From NCBI GenBank assembly GCA_963721725.1, contig CAVRLX010000030.1:35192-99191 (forward strand): a stretch of DNA of 64,000 bases. The letters run 5' to 3'. A model generated the notes under the pieces. It was not told where the DNA came from. It saw only the letters and a program-made list of their open reading frames with translations, and searched no databases. The position numbers and the translations under genes were made by a program. Each line of letters starts with the position of its first letter. Position 1 is the stretch's first letter. Source of the stretch: RI-153 sp963721725. GTDB taxonomy: Bacteria > Chloroflexota > Anaerolineae > Caldilineales > Caldilineaceae. Positions 45,999 through 57,900 of this stretch are shown piece after piece.

Positions 45999-48900
45999 TC
46001 TCAACCTGAGCGGCGACAACTTCAGCTTCGCCACCTGGGTCTATCCCCAGGAGCGGGGCACTACCTTTGACTACTATGGTGCCACCGACAGCACCACGTC
46101 GAGCAAAGAAGATGACTTCGGTGCCTTCCTGCCCGACACCGACGGAACCAGCTACCGGAGTACACTCTCGCGCGACTGGCAGGGCATCGCCGGCAACAAC
46201 AGCACTGGCAACGGCAGCAGCCAGTACCCCACGCTGATGGTCGCCCAAGATGGCAGTGTCTATATCACCTTCAGCGGCAGCAGCGGCACCTGCAAATACA
46301 CTAGCAGCAGCGGTATTGTGAGCTACAACCAATGGCAGCAGTTGGTCGTCTCCTTCGACGGCAGCGGTTTCGATATATATGTCAACGGCGAACTGGCCCA
46401 GAGCAGCGGCACGGTGTGCAGCGGCAAGACGCCGCCCTCGCTAACTTCGCTCTACATTGGTCGCCCCAACGATCACGGCTACCTCTACGCTTATTATCTG
46501 GACCACGACAAGGCGTATGATGGCGATTACTGGGACTGGGGCTGCGGGCTGGCTGGCTGTCTCCGGGTGGACCGTCAAGACGAGAACAAGCTAGAGATGG
46601 AAGGGACCAAAGTCTGGTCGGCCAACACCGAGGACGACAAGGACTACTCGATTCAGATCGGGCGCATTATTGGCGACAGCAGCACGCACATCAAGCTCTA
46701 TGACGAAGACGATCTGAGCAGCAACGAAGTCTACATTAACCAGCAGGTGAACAACACCAGTTTGCGCGCCCTGGACGGGCAATCTTATGGCTGGCAGCAA
46801 GACGGCAACAACTTCACGTGCCAGAGCAAAGATAGCTGTGGCTATCTTTGGTGGAGCCTCTCCAACGATTTCTTTGAAGGCAAGCTGGACGATTTCCGCA
46901 TCTATAACTACGGGCTTTCCGCCGGGCAGGTGGCCGATCTCTACAAAGCCACGTTCTCCACGCTGGCCTTTAGCGTTGACGAGCCGCCGGGCAAAAGCGT
47001 ACTTGAAGACGAATCGGGCAACGGGCTGGATCTGGGCTGCACCGAAAGCGCCAACACCTGCCCCGACACCGGCATCCCCGGACGTGATAACCAAGCGCTG
47101 CGCTTTGACGGCGGCGTGGCCGATGATGACGGCCACGATGGCGCTGCCGATTACCTTTCTGTGCCCGACGACAACCGGCTCGATCTGGAAGCCGACACCA
47201 CCATCGCCCTCTGGGTCAAGGCTGACAACTGGAACAACAACCAGTACACGCCCTTCTTGGTCAAGGGCAGTGGCAGCAACGCCAACTACTATCTGGGCAA
47301 ATCTAGCAACAACCGCCTTGTCTTTGCCTATCGGGACAGCGGCAACACTTGGCGCGAGCAGACGCTCAGCCTCTCGGCCTATGACACGGGCGGTTGGCTG
47401 CACATCGCCGCCGTGGTAGAGCCGGACAGCAGCACACAGGTGACGCTCTATGTCAACGGCAACGCCAATGGCCCCTATACGCTCAGCGGCACGCCCAAGA
47501 CCAACGGCAACGGACTGACCATCGGGCGCTATCTCAGTTCCAGCCACGCCGCCTTTGATGGCCTCATGGACGAACTGGTGATGCTGCCCTTTGCTTTGAA
47601 TGCCAGCCAGATCGCCGATCTGGTCAACGACGCGCCGCTGCTTAATTTGCATTTGGACGAAGACAGCACTACCACTGGTTTTGTCGATGATAGCCCCGCC
47701 GCCAATCACGTGCTTTGTTCCAGCGCAGCGACCTGCCCCAGCGCCGGGGACAAAGGCCAGATCCGCGAGGCCGCCCACTTCGATGGCAGCGATTTGCTCA
47801 CCGACAGCGCCAACGCCGAATCCAGCCTGACCACCTTTAGCCTGGGGCTGTGGATCAAACCCACCGACGCCACCGGCGCGCCCCAATACCTAATCGAACG
47901 GGGCAATGGCAGCCGCTACAACTACCGCGTCTGGATGAACACCGACTCCTTCACACCGATTTTCGATCTACACGCCAGCGGCTGCGGCAGCACTCTCTAT
48001 CAGCTCACCGCCAACACCGTGCTGCTCCAAGATCAGTGGAACTACCTGGCCGCCACTTATGATGGCAACACCATGCGTCTCTACGTCAACGGGGCGCTGA
48101 GCAACAGCCGCACCACCGGCAACCGCAGCGCCTGCACCAGCAGCGGCCACAGCCTTTCCATCGGCAAAGACTTTGTGGGCAATCTGGACGAACTTACCCT
48201 CTACGGCTCGGCGCTGGACGCCGATGACATCGTCACCGCTTACGACTATCAGAGTGCCTGGTACGACGTGGCCGAACAGCACGCGCTGGTGGTGGACGCC
48301 GACACGCCCACGGTCTATCTCGACCTTGCCAGCCCCTATCTTTCCGCCACGCTGCAAACCTTGTCGATCTACGCCCATGACGACACATCGGGCATTGACA
48401 GCGTGGACTATCGCGTGGATGGCGGCGTGTGGACGGCCGCCACCGCCTCCGACGAAAGCTGGGTTTTTAACTACACAGCCACCGCGCCCGGCAGCCACAC
48501 GGTGGCCGTGCGCGCCACGGATCGGGTGGGCTTCGCGGCCACCGGCAGCCACACCGTCATCGTGGACGACAGCGCGCCCGTCCTCGGCGTGGATGCCAGC
48601 CTAACCGGCGCGGTGGGTGGGGTCACCAGTTCGCTGGTCCTCAGCGGAACCGCCACCGACGACACCAGCGGCATCGCGGCGCATACGTTGCACGTAAGCC
48701 TGGGCGACCACAGCGGCAACCGTATACAGCCTGCTGATCCGCCTACGCTCAACGGCGACATCTGGCAAGCCATCCAATCCTTTGCCAACGTACCACCCTA
48801 TGGCGTCTATACCCTCACCGTCAGCGCCGAGGACACGGCAGGCAACGCCAGCGTGATCAGCGAACGGCTCTGGTTGGACGGTTACGCGCCGGTGGCCGAC

Positions 48901-51900
48901 CTGATAAACGCCGGCAAGGTAATCAGCGGCAGCGGGGCCATCCTCACCGGCACGGTGGCCGACCTGGTCTTGCCTGTGCAGAGCAAACAGCTTGCCCTCC
49001 ACTTTGAAGAAGTCGGCGGCGTCACCCGCTTTGTAGACGCAACCACGCATCGCTCCACGGCCACGTGTACAGACTGCCCGGCGCAGGCAAGCGACGGACG
49101 CTTTGGCAGCGCCCGCGCCTTTGCCGTGGGCGATACGCTCACGTTGACCAACACGGATCTCGTCTCTACCACACTTTCGCAGTTTTTGGGGTTGAACAGC
49201 GACTTCACCGTGCTGGCCTGGGTGCGCGCAGACGCCTGGAATGGCAGTCAGCCTGTGCTGCAAAATGACGGCAGCGGCGACAACCAAGCGCTCTTCTTGG
49301 GCGTGCAAAATGGCGCGCCGGTGATGGACTTTGGCAACAACCGCCTCAGCGGCGACAGCCTGCCCGCGGGCACATGGGTACACGTGGCCTGGCGCTATAG
49401 GACGCTGGACGATCTGGAGAAGACCATTCAAGAGCAGGCACTCTTCGTCAACGGCGTGCAGGTGGCCGTGGATCAGGGCAGCACTACCTTCGCCGGGGAT
49501 GGCACCTTCACCATCGGCGGCGGCAACGCTTTCGATTTGGACGAGGTAACCGTCTATAACCGGGCGCTGCGCGACGACAACATCTATTACCTCGCCAACC
49601 CGCTGGCGACCAGTGTCGTCAGCGTAGAGATCCGCTATCGCCACGCCAAAGACAAAGATCTGGCCGACAGCGCCGGCGAGTGGTATACCGCTGATCTGGC
49701 CGATCCCAATCGCCTGTTTAGCACCTGGAGCCACACCGTCCCCGGCGACACCGAGGGGCCGCACAGGGTGGATCTGCGCACCACCGACAGCGTTGGCAAC
49801 GTGCGTACCTACGTCAGCGTCTGGGACGGCGAGATCGACGTGCTGCCGCCGCGGCTCACCTTCACCTATGCATTGTTGGGCAACGGCTATGCGCGCGTCC
49901 ACTGTGCAGCCGACGATTTTAACATTGCCGATGATCGCTGGGAATGCCCCGCTGCAAACCGCACCGATCTGCAAGCCGACGCCGCATGGTTTGTCGAGAT
50001 CTTCGACAGCATCACCAAAACCGTAGAGTACACCACGGCGCTTGAAAACGTGCAGATCACGGCGGGCGGTTCGGGAGGCATCAGCAGTAGCAGCGCCAGC
50101 AACAGCATGACCGCCTGCGACGCTGTGGGCCAATGCACGACCACCAGCGTCGCCAGCCCGGTCACCCTGGGCGAAGTCAGCGCCATTCTCACGCCCACAC
50201 ATCGGGCCAAGTTGATCGGACTGGATTCCATCACGATTGAAGGCTATGCCAAAAGCCCCAACCAGATCCGCCAAATGGTACTGACGGTGAACGGCTCGCC
50301 CGCCTACACCGAGACCTGGCCCAGCGGCATCACCGAAGCTTATTGGCAAACGTCGTGGCAGCCCGCCGTCTGGGGCGACTATCATCTGGAGGCAATTCTG
50401 ACGACGGGCAGCGGCAGCACGGTGCTTGACGCTGCCGAAACCACGCTGATCATTGACGCGCCGGAACTGCGCGTCGAGAAGTTCGTCACGCCCGACGACG
50501 ATCTGCGCTACGGCGACTCGGTAACCTATACCTTTTTCGTCTCCAACACCGGCACGTTGGACGCCACAGGCGTGCGCATCACCGACACGCTGCCCGCTGG
50601 CATTAGCGGCGTTGACCTGGACACCACCGTCGATCTGGCCGTGGGCGAGCGCATCAGCTTCACGATTCCCGCCACCATCACCAACCGCACGGCCTTCACC
50701 CTCACCAACACGGCGTGGGTTAGCCACACGTGGGAGCGGGTGGGCGGCAGCGCCAGCCTGGACGTGTGCGACGTGGAACTGGTGGTCAACGCCAACGACA
50801 GCGGTCCCGGCTCTCTGCGCGACAAGCTGGACAACGAGATCTGCGGCACGGCCTATGTTACCTTCGCCGATGACTTCGACATCTATCTCGACAGTACATT
50901 GGCGCTGGACGACAGCCGCGTCTCCGCCCTCACGATGGATGGCCGAACGCAGCGCGTGACCATCAGCGGCGACAGTGACAACGACGGCGACCGCGATGTA
51001 CGCCCGTTCGAGATTGCGGCCAGCGGGACCGTGACGCTGAGCAATCTGAACATCGTCAGCGGCACAGCCAAGAGCGCGGCGGGCATCCTCAACCAGGGCA
51101 CGCTAGTAATCATCGACAGCACCCTGCGCGATCATCAGACTCTGCAATCGCGGGGCAACCGGGGCAGCGGTGGCATTATCAGCAACGAGGGCAGCCTGGA
51201 AATTATGCGCAGCACGCTGTCCGAGGGGCACGCGGGTTACTATGGCGGCGGCATTTACAACACCGGCAGCCTCACCGTCAGCCAGAGCGTTTTTGCCGAC
51301 TTCGATACCGAAGATCTGCCCCGCGCTGGGCAATATGGCTATGGCGGGGCCATTGCCAATCGTGGCGCGCTGAACATGACGGAAAGCATTCTGCGCGGAT
51401 CTGTGGCGGAATGGGGCGGCGGGCTGTACAACATGGACGGCGGCACCGCCATCCTGGATCAGGTGCTGGTGCAGGCAAATGAGGTCAAAGCCAAGCAAGC
51501 CTACGGCGGCGGTGGCGTGTATAACCGCGGCGTCCTCACAGTGACCAACAGCACCTTCCTCAGCAACACTACCAGCGCCCGATACCACGGCGGCGGCGGT
51601 CTCTTTAATGGCGGCACCGCGACGGTGATCCACAGCACTTTTGTGGGCAACCATTCCGTTGCCAACGGCAGCGCTCTTTATAGCTACATCTATGCCAACT
51701 TAACCCTTTTCAACTCCCTGCTGGTGGACAACGTGGGAGGGGTGGACTGTTTCGAGTTCGTGGACAGTATCGACCCGGTGGCGGGCGGCAATGTAATCGG
51801 CAGCGTCAACGGGTGGGCCGCCAGCCGCTGCCAGATCAACGCGCCCACAGAAGCGCTGCGCGGCGCGCTGGACAACTGGGGCGCGGCCCGTGTCGGGGAC

Positions 51901-52599
51901 AGTCTGACCGAACCGCTGATTACCTATGCACTGCTCCCCGGCAGCCCGGCGCTGAACAGCGGTGATCCGGCTTACTGCGCGGCTGCGGATCTGCGCGGCG
52001 TGGCTCGGCCTGTGGGTGACGGCTGTGATGCTGGCGCTTGGGAGTCGCGCGGTTTTACGCTAACCGTTAACGGCGGGGACAACCAAACAGCCCTGATCAA
52101 CGAGATCTATAGCCAACCGCTCAGCGTCAGCGTGGCCGCCGTGGCTGCCGACGAAGCCCTGGCAGGCGGCGTGATCAGCTTCACCGCCAGCGGCGAAGAC
52201 GGCGCGCAGGTGAGCCTTCACCCGGTCACGGTGACGCTAACGAGCAGCGGTATTGCCACCACCACGGCCACCGCCAACGGCATCAGCGGCGGCGTGATGG
52301 TCACGGCTACGGCGTCGGGTGTGATCACACCGGTTGTTTTCGCGCTCACAAATCTGGCCCCGGATCTGGCGATCAGCAAGGCTGTAAATGCCCGTCTGAT
52401 CCCACCGGGGCAGCCCATCACCTATACGCTTCGCTTTACCAACAGCGGCAACACGCCGGCCACGGGCGTGGTGATCAGCGACACCGTAGGACGGATTGAC
52501 AGTCCGTCCTACGTAAGCAGCGGCGTTATTGTGACACAGATGGCAGGAAGTGCCTTCGCCTGGGCGGTGGACGATCTGCCCCCGGCGCGGGTGGGATGA
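45993..52599 (+). CDS. Giant modular surface protein, segment 2 (LamG series, Ig-like, DUF11, beta-helix)
   Basis: The reading continues from segment 1 after removal of one G ('YLSGVGDSLNLSGDNFSF'); the first ATG in this frame is at 46237, but that is not a real start. Four LamG-like domains follow (about 45995-46960, 46965-47625, 47640-48240 and 48960-49600; 'NYLAATYDGNTMRLYVNGAL' is typical). Ig-like domains lie between ('GSHTVAVRATDRVGFAATGS'). A DUF11 domain starts at about 50463 ('LRVEKFVTPDDDLRYGDSVT'). A right-handed beta-helix module covers about 50785-52050 ('SGPGSLRDKLDNEICGTAYV'), then an Ig-like and another DUF11 domain. The stop at 52599 is due to one missing G at 52584. Confidence 0.8.
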
Positions 52600-54902
52600 T
52601 CACCGTGACCGGCGTGGTCAGCACGCAGACACCTTTCGCCACGGTCCTGACCAATACCGTGACCATCACCAGCAGTTTGGCCGAGACGTTCAACGCCAAC
52701 AATAGGGCCACGGTCACCGCCATCGCCTGTTGGACGACGACACGCACCTATGTGGACGCGTCCGCGAGCGGCGTGAACAACGGTCAAAGCTGGGATGATG
52801 CTTTTATCAATTTGCAGGATGCACTGGCCCTGGCTCGCAATTGTGACGCTATCACGGAAATCTGGGTGGCGGATGGCATTTACTATCCCGACGCCGGCGT
52901 GGAGCAGAGCGACGGCGACAGCACGGCTCGCTTTGCGCTGGTGGATAGCGTGGCGATCTATGGCGGCTTTGGCGGCGGCGAGAGCGAGCTGGGCAGCCGC
53001 CATTGGGAAACGAACGTCACGATTTTGAGCGGCGACATTGACGGCGACGACATCAGCGGCGGCGGCGTCATCACCGACGTTGACACCATCAGCGGGACCA
53101 ACAGCAGCAACGTGATCACCGCCAGCGACGTGTTGACGGGAACCGTACTCGACGGCTTCACCATCACCGGCGGCCAGGGCAACACCAACGGCGCGGGCAT
53201 CTTGCTTAGCCAGAGCAGTCTGACGCTGCGTAATCTGACCGTACAGGGCAACGCGGGCAACGACGGCGGCGGTCTCTACATTGATGCGAATAGCAACGCC
53301 ACCCTTTCCAACGTTGATTTCCTCGACAACAAGGCCAGCGGCAGCGGCGGCGGCGTCTATAACGACGGCACACTTTTCGGGGGCAAGGGCGACGCGGTCT
53401 ACACCGATGTGCGCTTCCTGCGCAACGAGGCCACGGGGGACGGCGGCGCGCTCTTTAGCACGGGCAGGCCGCGGCTGACCAATGGCATCTTCGCCGGGAA
53501 CGAGGCGGGGAACCGGGGCGGGGCCATCTATGCCAGTCAAAACACAGTCATCTTTACGAATACCCTGATCAGCGGCAACCGGGCCAACAAGGGCGGCGGT
53601 CTCTATCTCAGCAAAGATGGGGCGGGGACACGCACGCTCCAGACCTTTGTCAACCCAACCATCACCGGCAACGCGGCATCGGACAAGGGCGGCGGGGCCT
53701 ATCTGGTTGCGGTCAATCCTCGCTTTGTCAACGCCATTGTGTGGGGAAACACCACGCAGTTCTACCAATATTCGGCATGGTCTATCCTTGACCATGCGAT
53801 TGTGCAGGGGGGTTGCCCCGCGGATACTACCTGTGCCAGCATCTCCAAGACCGATCCGCGCTTCGCTGAAAGTATCGCCGGGGGTTCAGCAACCACGGCA
53901 GGCGACTTCCGCCTGTTGCCGGGCAGCCCCGCCATTGACGCCGCGGACAGTGCTAGCGCGCCAGCAACTGATCTGCAAGGGAGCAGCCGACCGGTGGGCG
54001 GGCGGGCGGATCTGGGCGCGTACGAGTCGCAGGGCTTCCGCGTCGAGATCGGCGGCGGCAGCGACCAGACCGCCAACATCGGCAATCAATACACGCAGCC
54101 GCTGACGCTGACCGTGATCAGCGATGCCGGGGAACCAACGGGGCCGAGCGGCGTGCTCAGTTTGGCCGGGCCAATCAGCGGAGCAGGCCCGACACCGGCC
54201 ACGGTGACAGCGGCCACGGACGCGGCCGGCATGGTCAGCGTCACGGCCCGCGCCAATGCCATTACCGGCACGTACATGCTGACAACGGTGGCGGCAGGCG
54301 GCATCACCAACACGGTGAGCTATACCCTCACCAACGAGCGCCCCAATCTGGTGCTGAGCAAAACGGTGACGCCGACGGTGGCCGCGCCGGGCGAGACGAT
54401 CACGTACACGCTGGTCTTTACCAACGAGGGCAACGCCACGGTCAGCAGCGTCAGCATCACCGACAGCGTGCCTGTGAGCATCCCCGTGCAGGGCGTCTCT
54501 GCCAGCAGCGGCGTGATCATCAGCACCAACGGCCAAACGGTCTATGCCAGCACCAGCAACTTGGCGGCGGGGGCAAACGGCACGGTTACCATCAGCGCCC
54601 GATTTAGCGATACGCTACCCGTGGACACGATCTTAAACGTGGCAGCCATTGGTAATGGCAACCAAGCCGTGGCCGCCGTAAGCGTGGCAAACGTGGCCCC
54701 GACCCTGGGCGATTTCATATTTGATGGGGACGAAGACGCCAGCGCCGACACCGTGATGGGCACCGTGATCGGCACTGTGGGCGGCGACGATGTGAACCTG
54801 GATATGCTGCGATACAGCATCGGCGGCGGCAACGATGCTGACACCTTCGTGATTACCGGAGAGACTGGGGAGATCGCGCTGGTGGGCGCGCTGAGACTAT
54901 GA
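52596..54902 (+). CDS. Giant modular surface protein, segment 3 (beta-helix, Ig-like, DUF11, cadherin-like)
   Basis: Continues segment 2 after one extra G ('DLPPGAGGMITVTGVVSTQT'). The end of a DUF11 domain is followed by the second beta-helix module at about 52735-54030 ('YVDASASGVNNGQSWDDAFI', 'VLDGFTITGGQGNTNGAGIL') with repeated 'GGxY/LFS..' turns. An Ig-like domain ('GFRVEIGGGSDQTANIGNQY') parallels the one after the first beta-helix. Then a DUF11 domain ('LVLSKTVTPTVAAPGETITY') and a cadherin-like domain that is cut at 54902 by one inserted A (54894). 768 codons as given. No start signal precedes it, so it is not a separate gene. Confidence 0.8.
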   Translation: MITVTGVVSTQTPFATVLTNTVTITSSLAETFNANNRATVTAIACWTTTRTYVDASASGVNNGQSWDDAFINLQDALALARNCDAITEIWVADGIYYPDAGVEQSDGDSTARFALVDSVAIYGGFGGGESELGSRHWETNVTILSGDIDGDDISGGGVITDVDTISGTNSSNVITASDVLTGTVLDGFTITGGQGNTNGAGILLSQSSLTLRNLTVQGNAGNDGGGLYIDANSNATLSNVDFLDNKASGSGGGVYNDGTLFGGKGDAVYTDVRFLRNEATGDGGALFSTGRPRLTNGIFAGNEAGNRGGAIYASQNTVIFTNTLISGNRANKGGGLYLSKDGAGTRTLQTFVNPTITGNAASDKGGGAYLVAVNPRFVNAIVWGNTTQFYQYSAWSILDHAIVQGGCPADTTCASISKTDPRFAESIAGGSATTAGDFRLLPGSPAIDAADSASAPATDLQGSSRPVGGRADLGAYESQGFRVEIGGGSDQTANIGNQYTQPLTLTVISDAGEPTGPSGVLSLAGPISGAGPTPATVTAATDAAGMVSVTARANAITGTYMLTTVAAGGITNTVSYTLTNERPNLVLSKTVTPTVAAPGETITYTLVFTNEGNATVSSVSITDSVPVSIPVQGVSASSGVIISTNGQTVYASTSNLAAGANGTVTISARFSDTLPVDTILNVAAIGNGNQAVAAVSVANVAPTLGDFIFDGDEDASADTVMGTVIGTVGGDDVNLDMLRYSIGGGNDADTFVITGETGEIALVGALRL

Positions 54903-54918
54903 GACCACGCCGCAGTAT

Positions 54919-57900
54919 GTGCTCACGGTGATTGCCAGCGACGGCACGCTGACCAACACCGGGCTGGTAACGATCACCGTTAACAACGTGGACGCGGATC
55001 TGACCCTCACAAAGAGGGCGACGTCTGTTCAGTCCTACCGGGACGATTCAAGCGTTCCCGCAACGGAAAACGCTATTGCCGTTCCGGGCGAAGCGCTTAC
55101 CTACACCCTTTCGTTTGCCAACGAAGGACGCGATCTGGCCCAGGGCGTGGTCATCACGGATCTGATCCCAGCGGCATTGTCTGTAGTCTCTGTGGAGAGC
55201 AGCATCAGCATTACGCGCAACGAGGGCATTCCCTATGCCTGGGCGATTGGCGATCTGCCGGTGGGCGCGGGCGGCGTGATCACCGTGAGCACAGTGGTCA
55301 GCCCGGATCTGCCGCTGACGACCCTCACCAATACGGCCACCATCAGCGCCACCGATGTCACGACGGGGGAGAGCGATCCTGGCGACAACGTGGCCGAAAG
55401 CGTGACGGCAAGCTGCCTGTGGGCGATTATGGTTACCAGCGCAGCCGACGACGGCGACGGTACGCTGCGCCGCGCCATTGCCAACATCTGCGACGGCGGC
55501 GTGATCACCTTTGCCAGCGATATGACCATTGTGTTGAGCGATTATCTCGACATTAGCAACGGCATGACCATTGATGGCTCTGACCATGCGGTGACGATCA
55601 GCGGTGGCGGCAGCGTCAATGTCATCGACATTTATTTTGAGTCTGCGCTGGAAAGACGCCCAGTTACGCTGACCCACCTTACCATTGCCGATGGCGTGGC
55701 AAGTGAGGTTGCAGGGGGTATCACCAACAACACTGATCTCACCATCCTCGACAGCATCATCACCAACAACGTAGGCCATTACGGGAGCGGTGGTATCTCA
55801 AGTTCTGGCAATCTCACCCTGCTCAACAGCCACGTTTACAGCAACACCACCATCGACAGCAGCGGCGGTGGCGGCATCGGGGTGGGAAGCTGGGATACCG
55901 CCCCCACGGTTATCATCGCCAACAGCCGGATCTACAGCAACACGGTGATCTCCACAGGGGGCGGACGATGGCCGAGTGGTGGCGGAATTCTGAATGAATA
56001 TGGCGTGATGACCATCACCCACAGTGCCATCTACAGCAATACCGTCACCCACACCGGCAGTGATAAAGCAACGGGCGGCGGACTCTACAACCTATCGGGC
56101 GTGGTGACCATCGAGCACAGCAGCATCAGCGGCAACAGCGCCCTGAACGATGCCGGGGGAATCTTCAACTATGGGGTGATCACTGTTGAGAACAGCACCA
56201 TCAGCGGCAACAGCGCCGAGACGGCGGGCGGCATCCTTAGCCAGTACGGAAAAACCCTTCTCCTTCACAGCACAGTCGCCGATAACCACGCGCTGGGCAG
56301 CGCCACCGATAATGCTGGCGGGTTGGTAAACGAAGATAATATTACTGTCATGATCAGCACGATTGTGGCTGGGAACAGCGCAGGCGGCATCGATCTTGAC
56401 TGCTTTGACGCGTTTATCGAGAGCGACCCTGCCACAGAGGGCACGGGAACCCACGACGGCGGCCACAATCTCGTCGGCGACGGCGGTGGCTGCCCGGTCG
56501 ATTCTGGCACGACGCGCACGGTGACGCCTGCGGATGTTTTCACCGACGTGCTGGCTCCCCTGGCGGACAATGGCGGCCCTTCGACAGGCTCAGGACAGGC
56601 GACCCTCACCCACGCCTTGGTGAAAAACAGCCCGGCTATTGACGCTACCCATGTGGGCGGCTGCGCGGTGTCCACGGATCAGCGCGGTGTCAGCCGGGAG
56701 CAAGGCGTCGCCTGTGACATTGGTGCGTACGAACTGGATCAGACCGATCTGGTGTTGAGCCAGCGGTTTGTGCCCGGCGTGGCGCTGCCCGGCGAAAGCG
56801 TGGATCTCGTGATCCGCTTTGCCAATGCCGGGTCTGTGCTGGCCGAGACTGTGACGATGACCGCCAGCCTGCCCGCCAGCCTCACCGTCACCGGCATTGT
56901 CAGCAGCGGCGTGCGGATCACCGACACGGGTGGAACGCCATACACATGGCAGGTGGCGGATGTGCCGGGAAACGCCTCGGGCGTGATTACCCTGACCGCT
57001 CAAATCCCTGAAGTCGCCACGCTCTACGGCACGGTGTTAACCAGCACAGGCAGCATTAGCGCCACAGGGGAACTCGACGCCAGCGACAACACGGCGCTTG
57101 CCAGCCTTACCCTGGGCGCGGCCCCTGTGCTGACCATCACCAAAAGCGTGCTCCCCATTGCGGCTATTGAACGGGGCGGCCTGCTCACCTATACCGTGGC
57201 GCTACGCAACAGCGGACCCTCCACGGCGCTGAACACGCTGATCACCGATACACTGCCCGCGATGCTTGATTTTGAAAGTTGGATTACCCAGCCCAGCGGG
57301 GCGGTGGTCAACGCCGACGTGTTCACGTGGGGCGGGGAGGTGGCCGCAGCCGACGCCATCACCCTGAGCTATACAGCGCGGCACGTGGGCGGCTATGGCG
57401 ACAGTATCGTCAACAGCGCCGCGTTTAGCCACCTTAGCGGCAGCGGCTCGGCCAGCACGACCAGCAGCGTGTTGGGTCCGCAAGCCTTCGATTTCTTTGT
57501 GTTGCAAAGCGAACCAGTGGTGAACGAAGGCGACAGCCTCAGCTATCAGATCACCGTTTTCAACGTGGGCGAAAGCACCGCCAGCCGTGTCACCGTGCAG
57601 GACAGCCTGGGTGGGACATTCACCGACAGCCTGAGCCTGCTCCCCGGCGACTTTGTCGAGTTTAGCCACACCGTCAACGCCGCTGACGGCCCAGACGTGC
57701 TCACCAACACAGTGACGATTAGCAACGCTCTCTACGGCGTGCTGACCGACTTCTTCACCGTCACCGTGGACAATGTCGCGCCCAGTTTGAACTTGAGCCG
57801 CAGCGCCAGTTCGATCAACGAGGGCGGCATCTTCACCGCAACCCTCAGCGCGCTGAGCGATCCCGGCGACGACACGGTGAGCGGCTACGCCATTGATTGG

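Noticed and set aside
46237..46239. Separate gene starting at 46237
   Set aside because: The same frame is open and domain-coding back to 45993 and continues the LamG series of the previous frame.
48601..50727. Minus-strand ORF of 708 codons
   Set aside because: Shadow of the LamG/Ig-like region; no ribosome binding site or recognisable domain.
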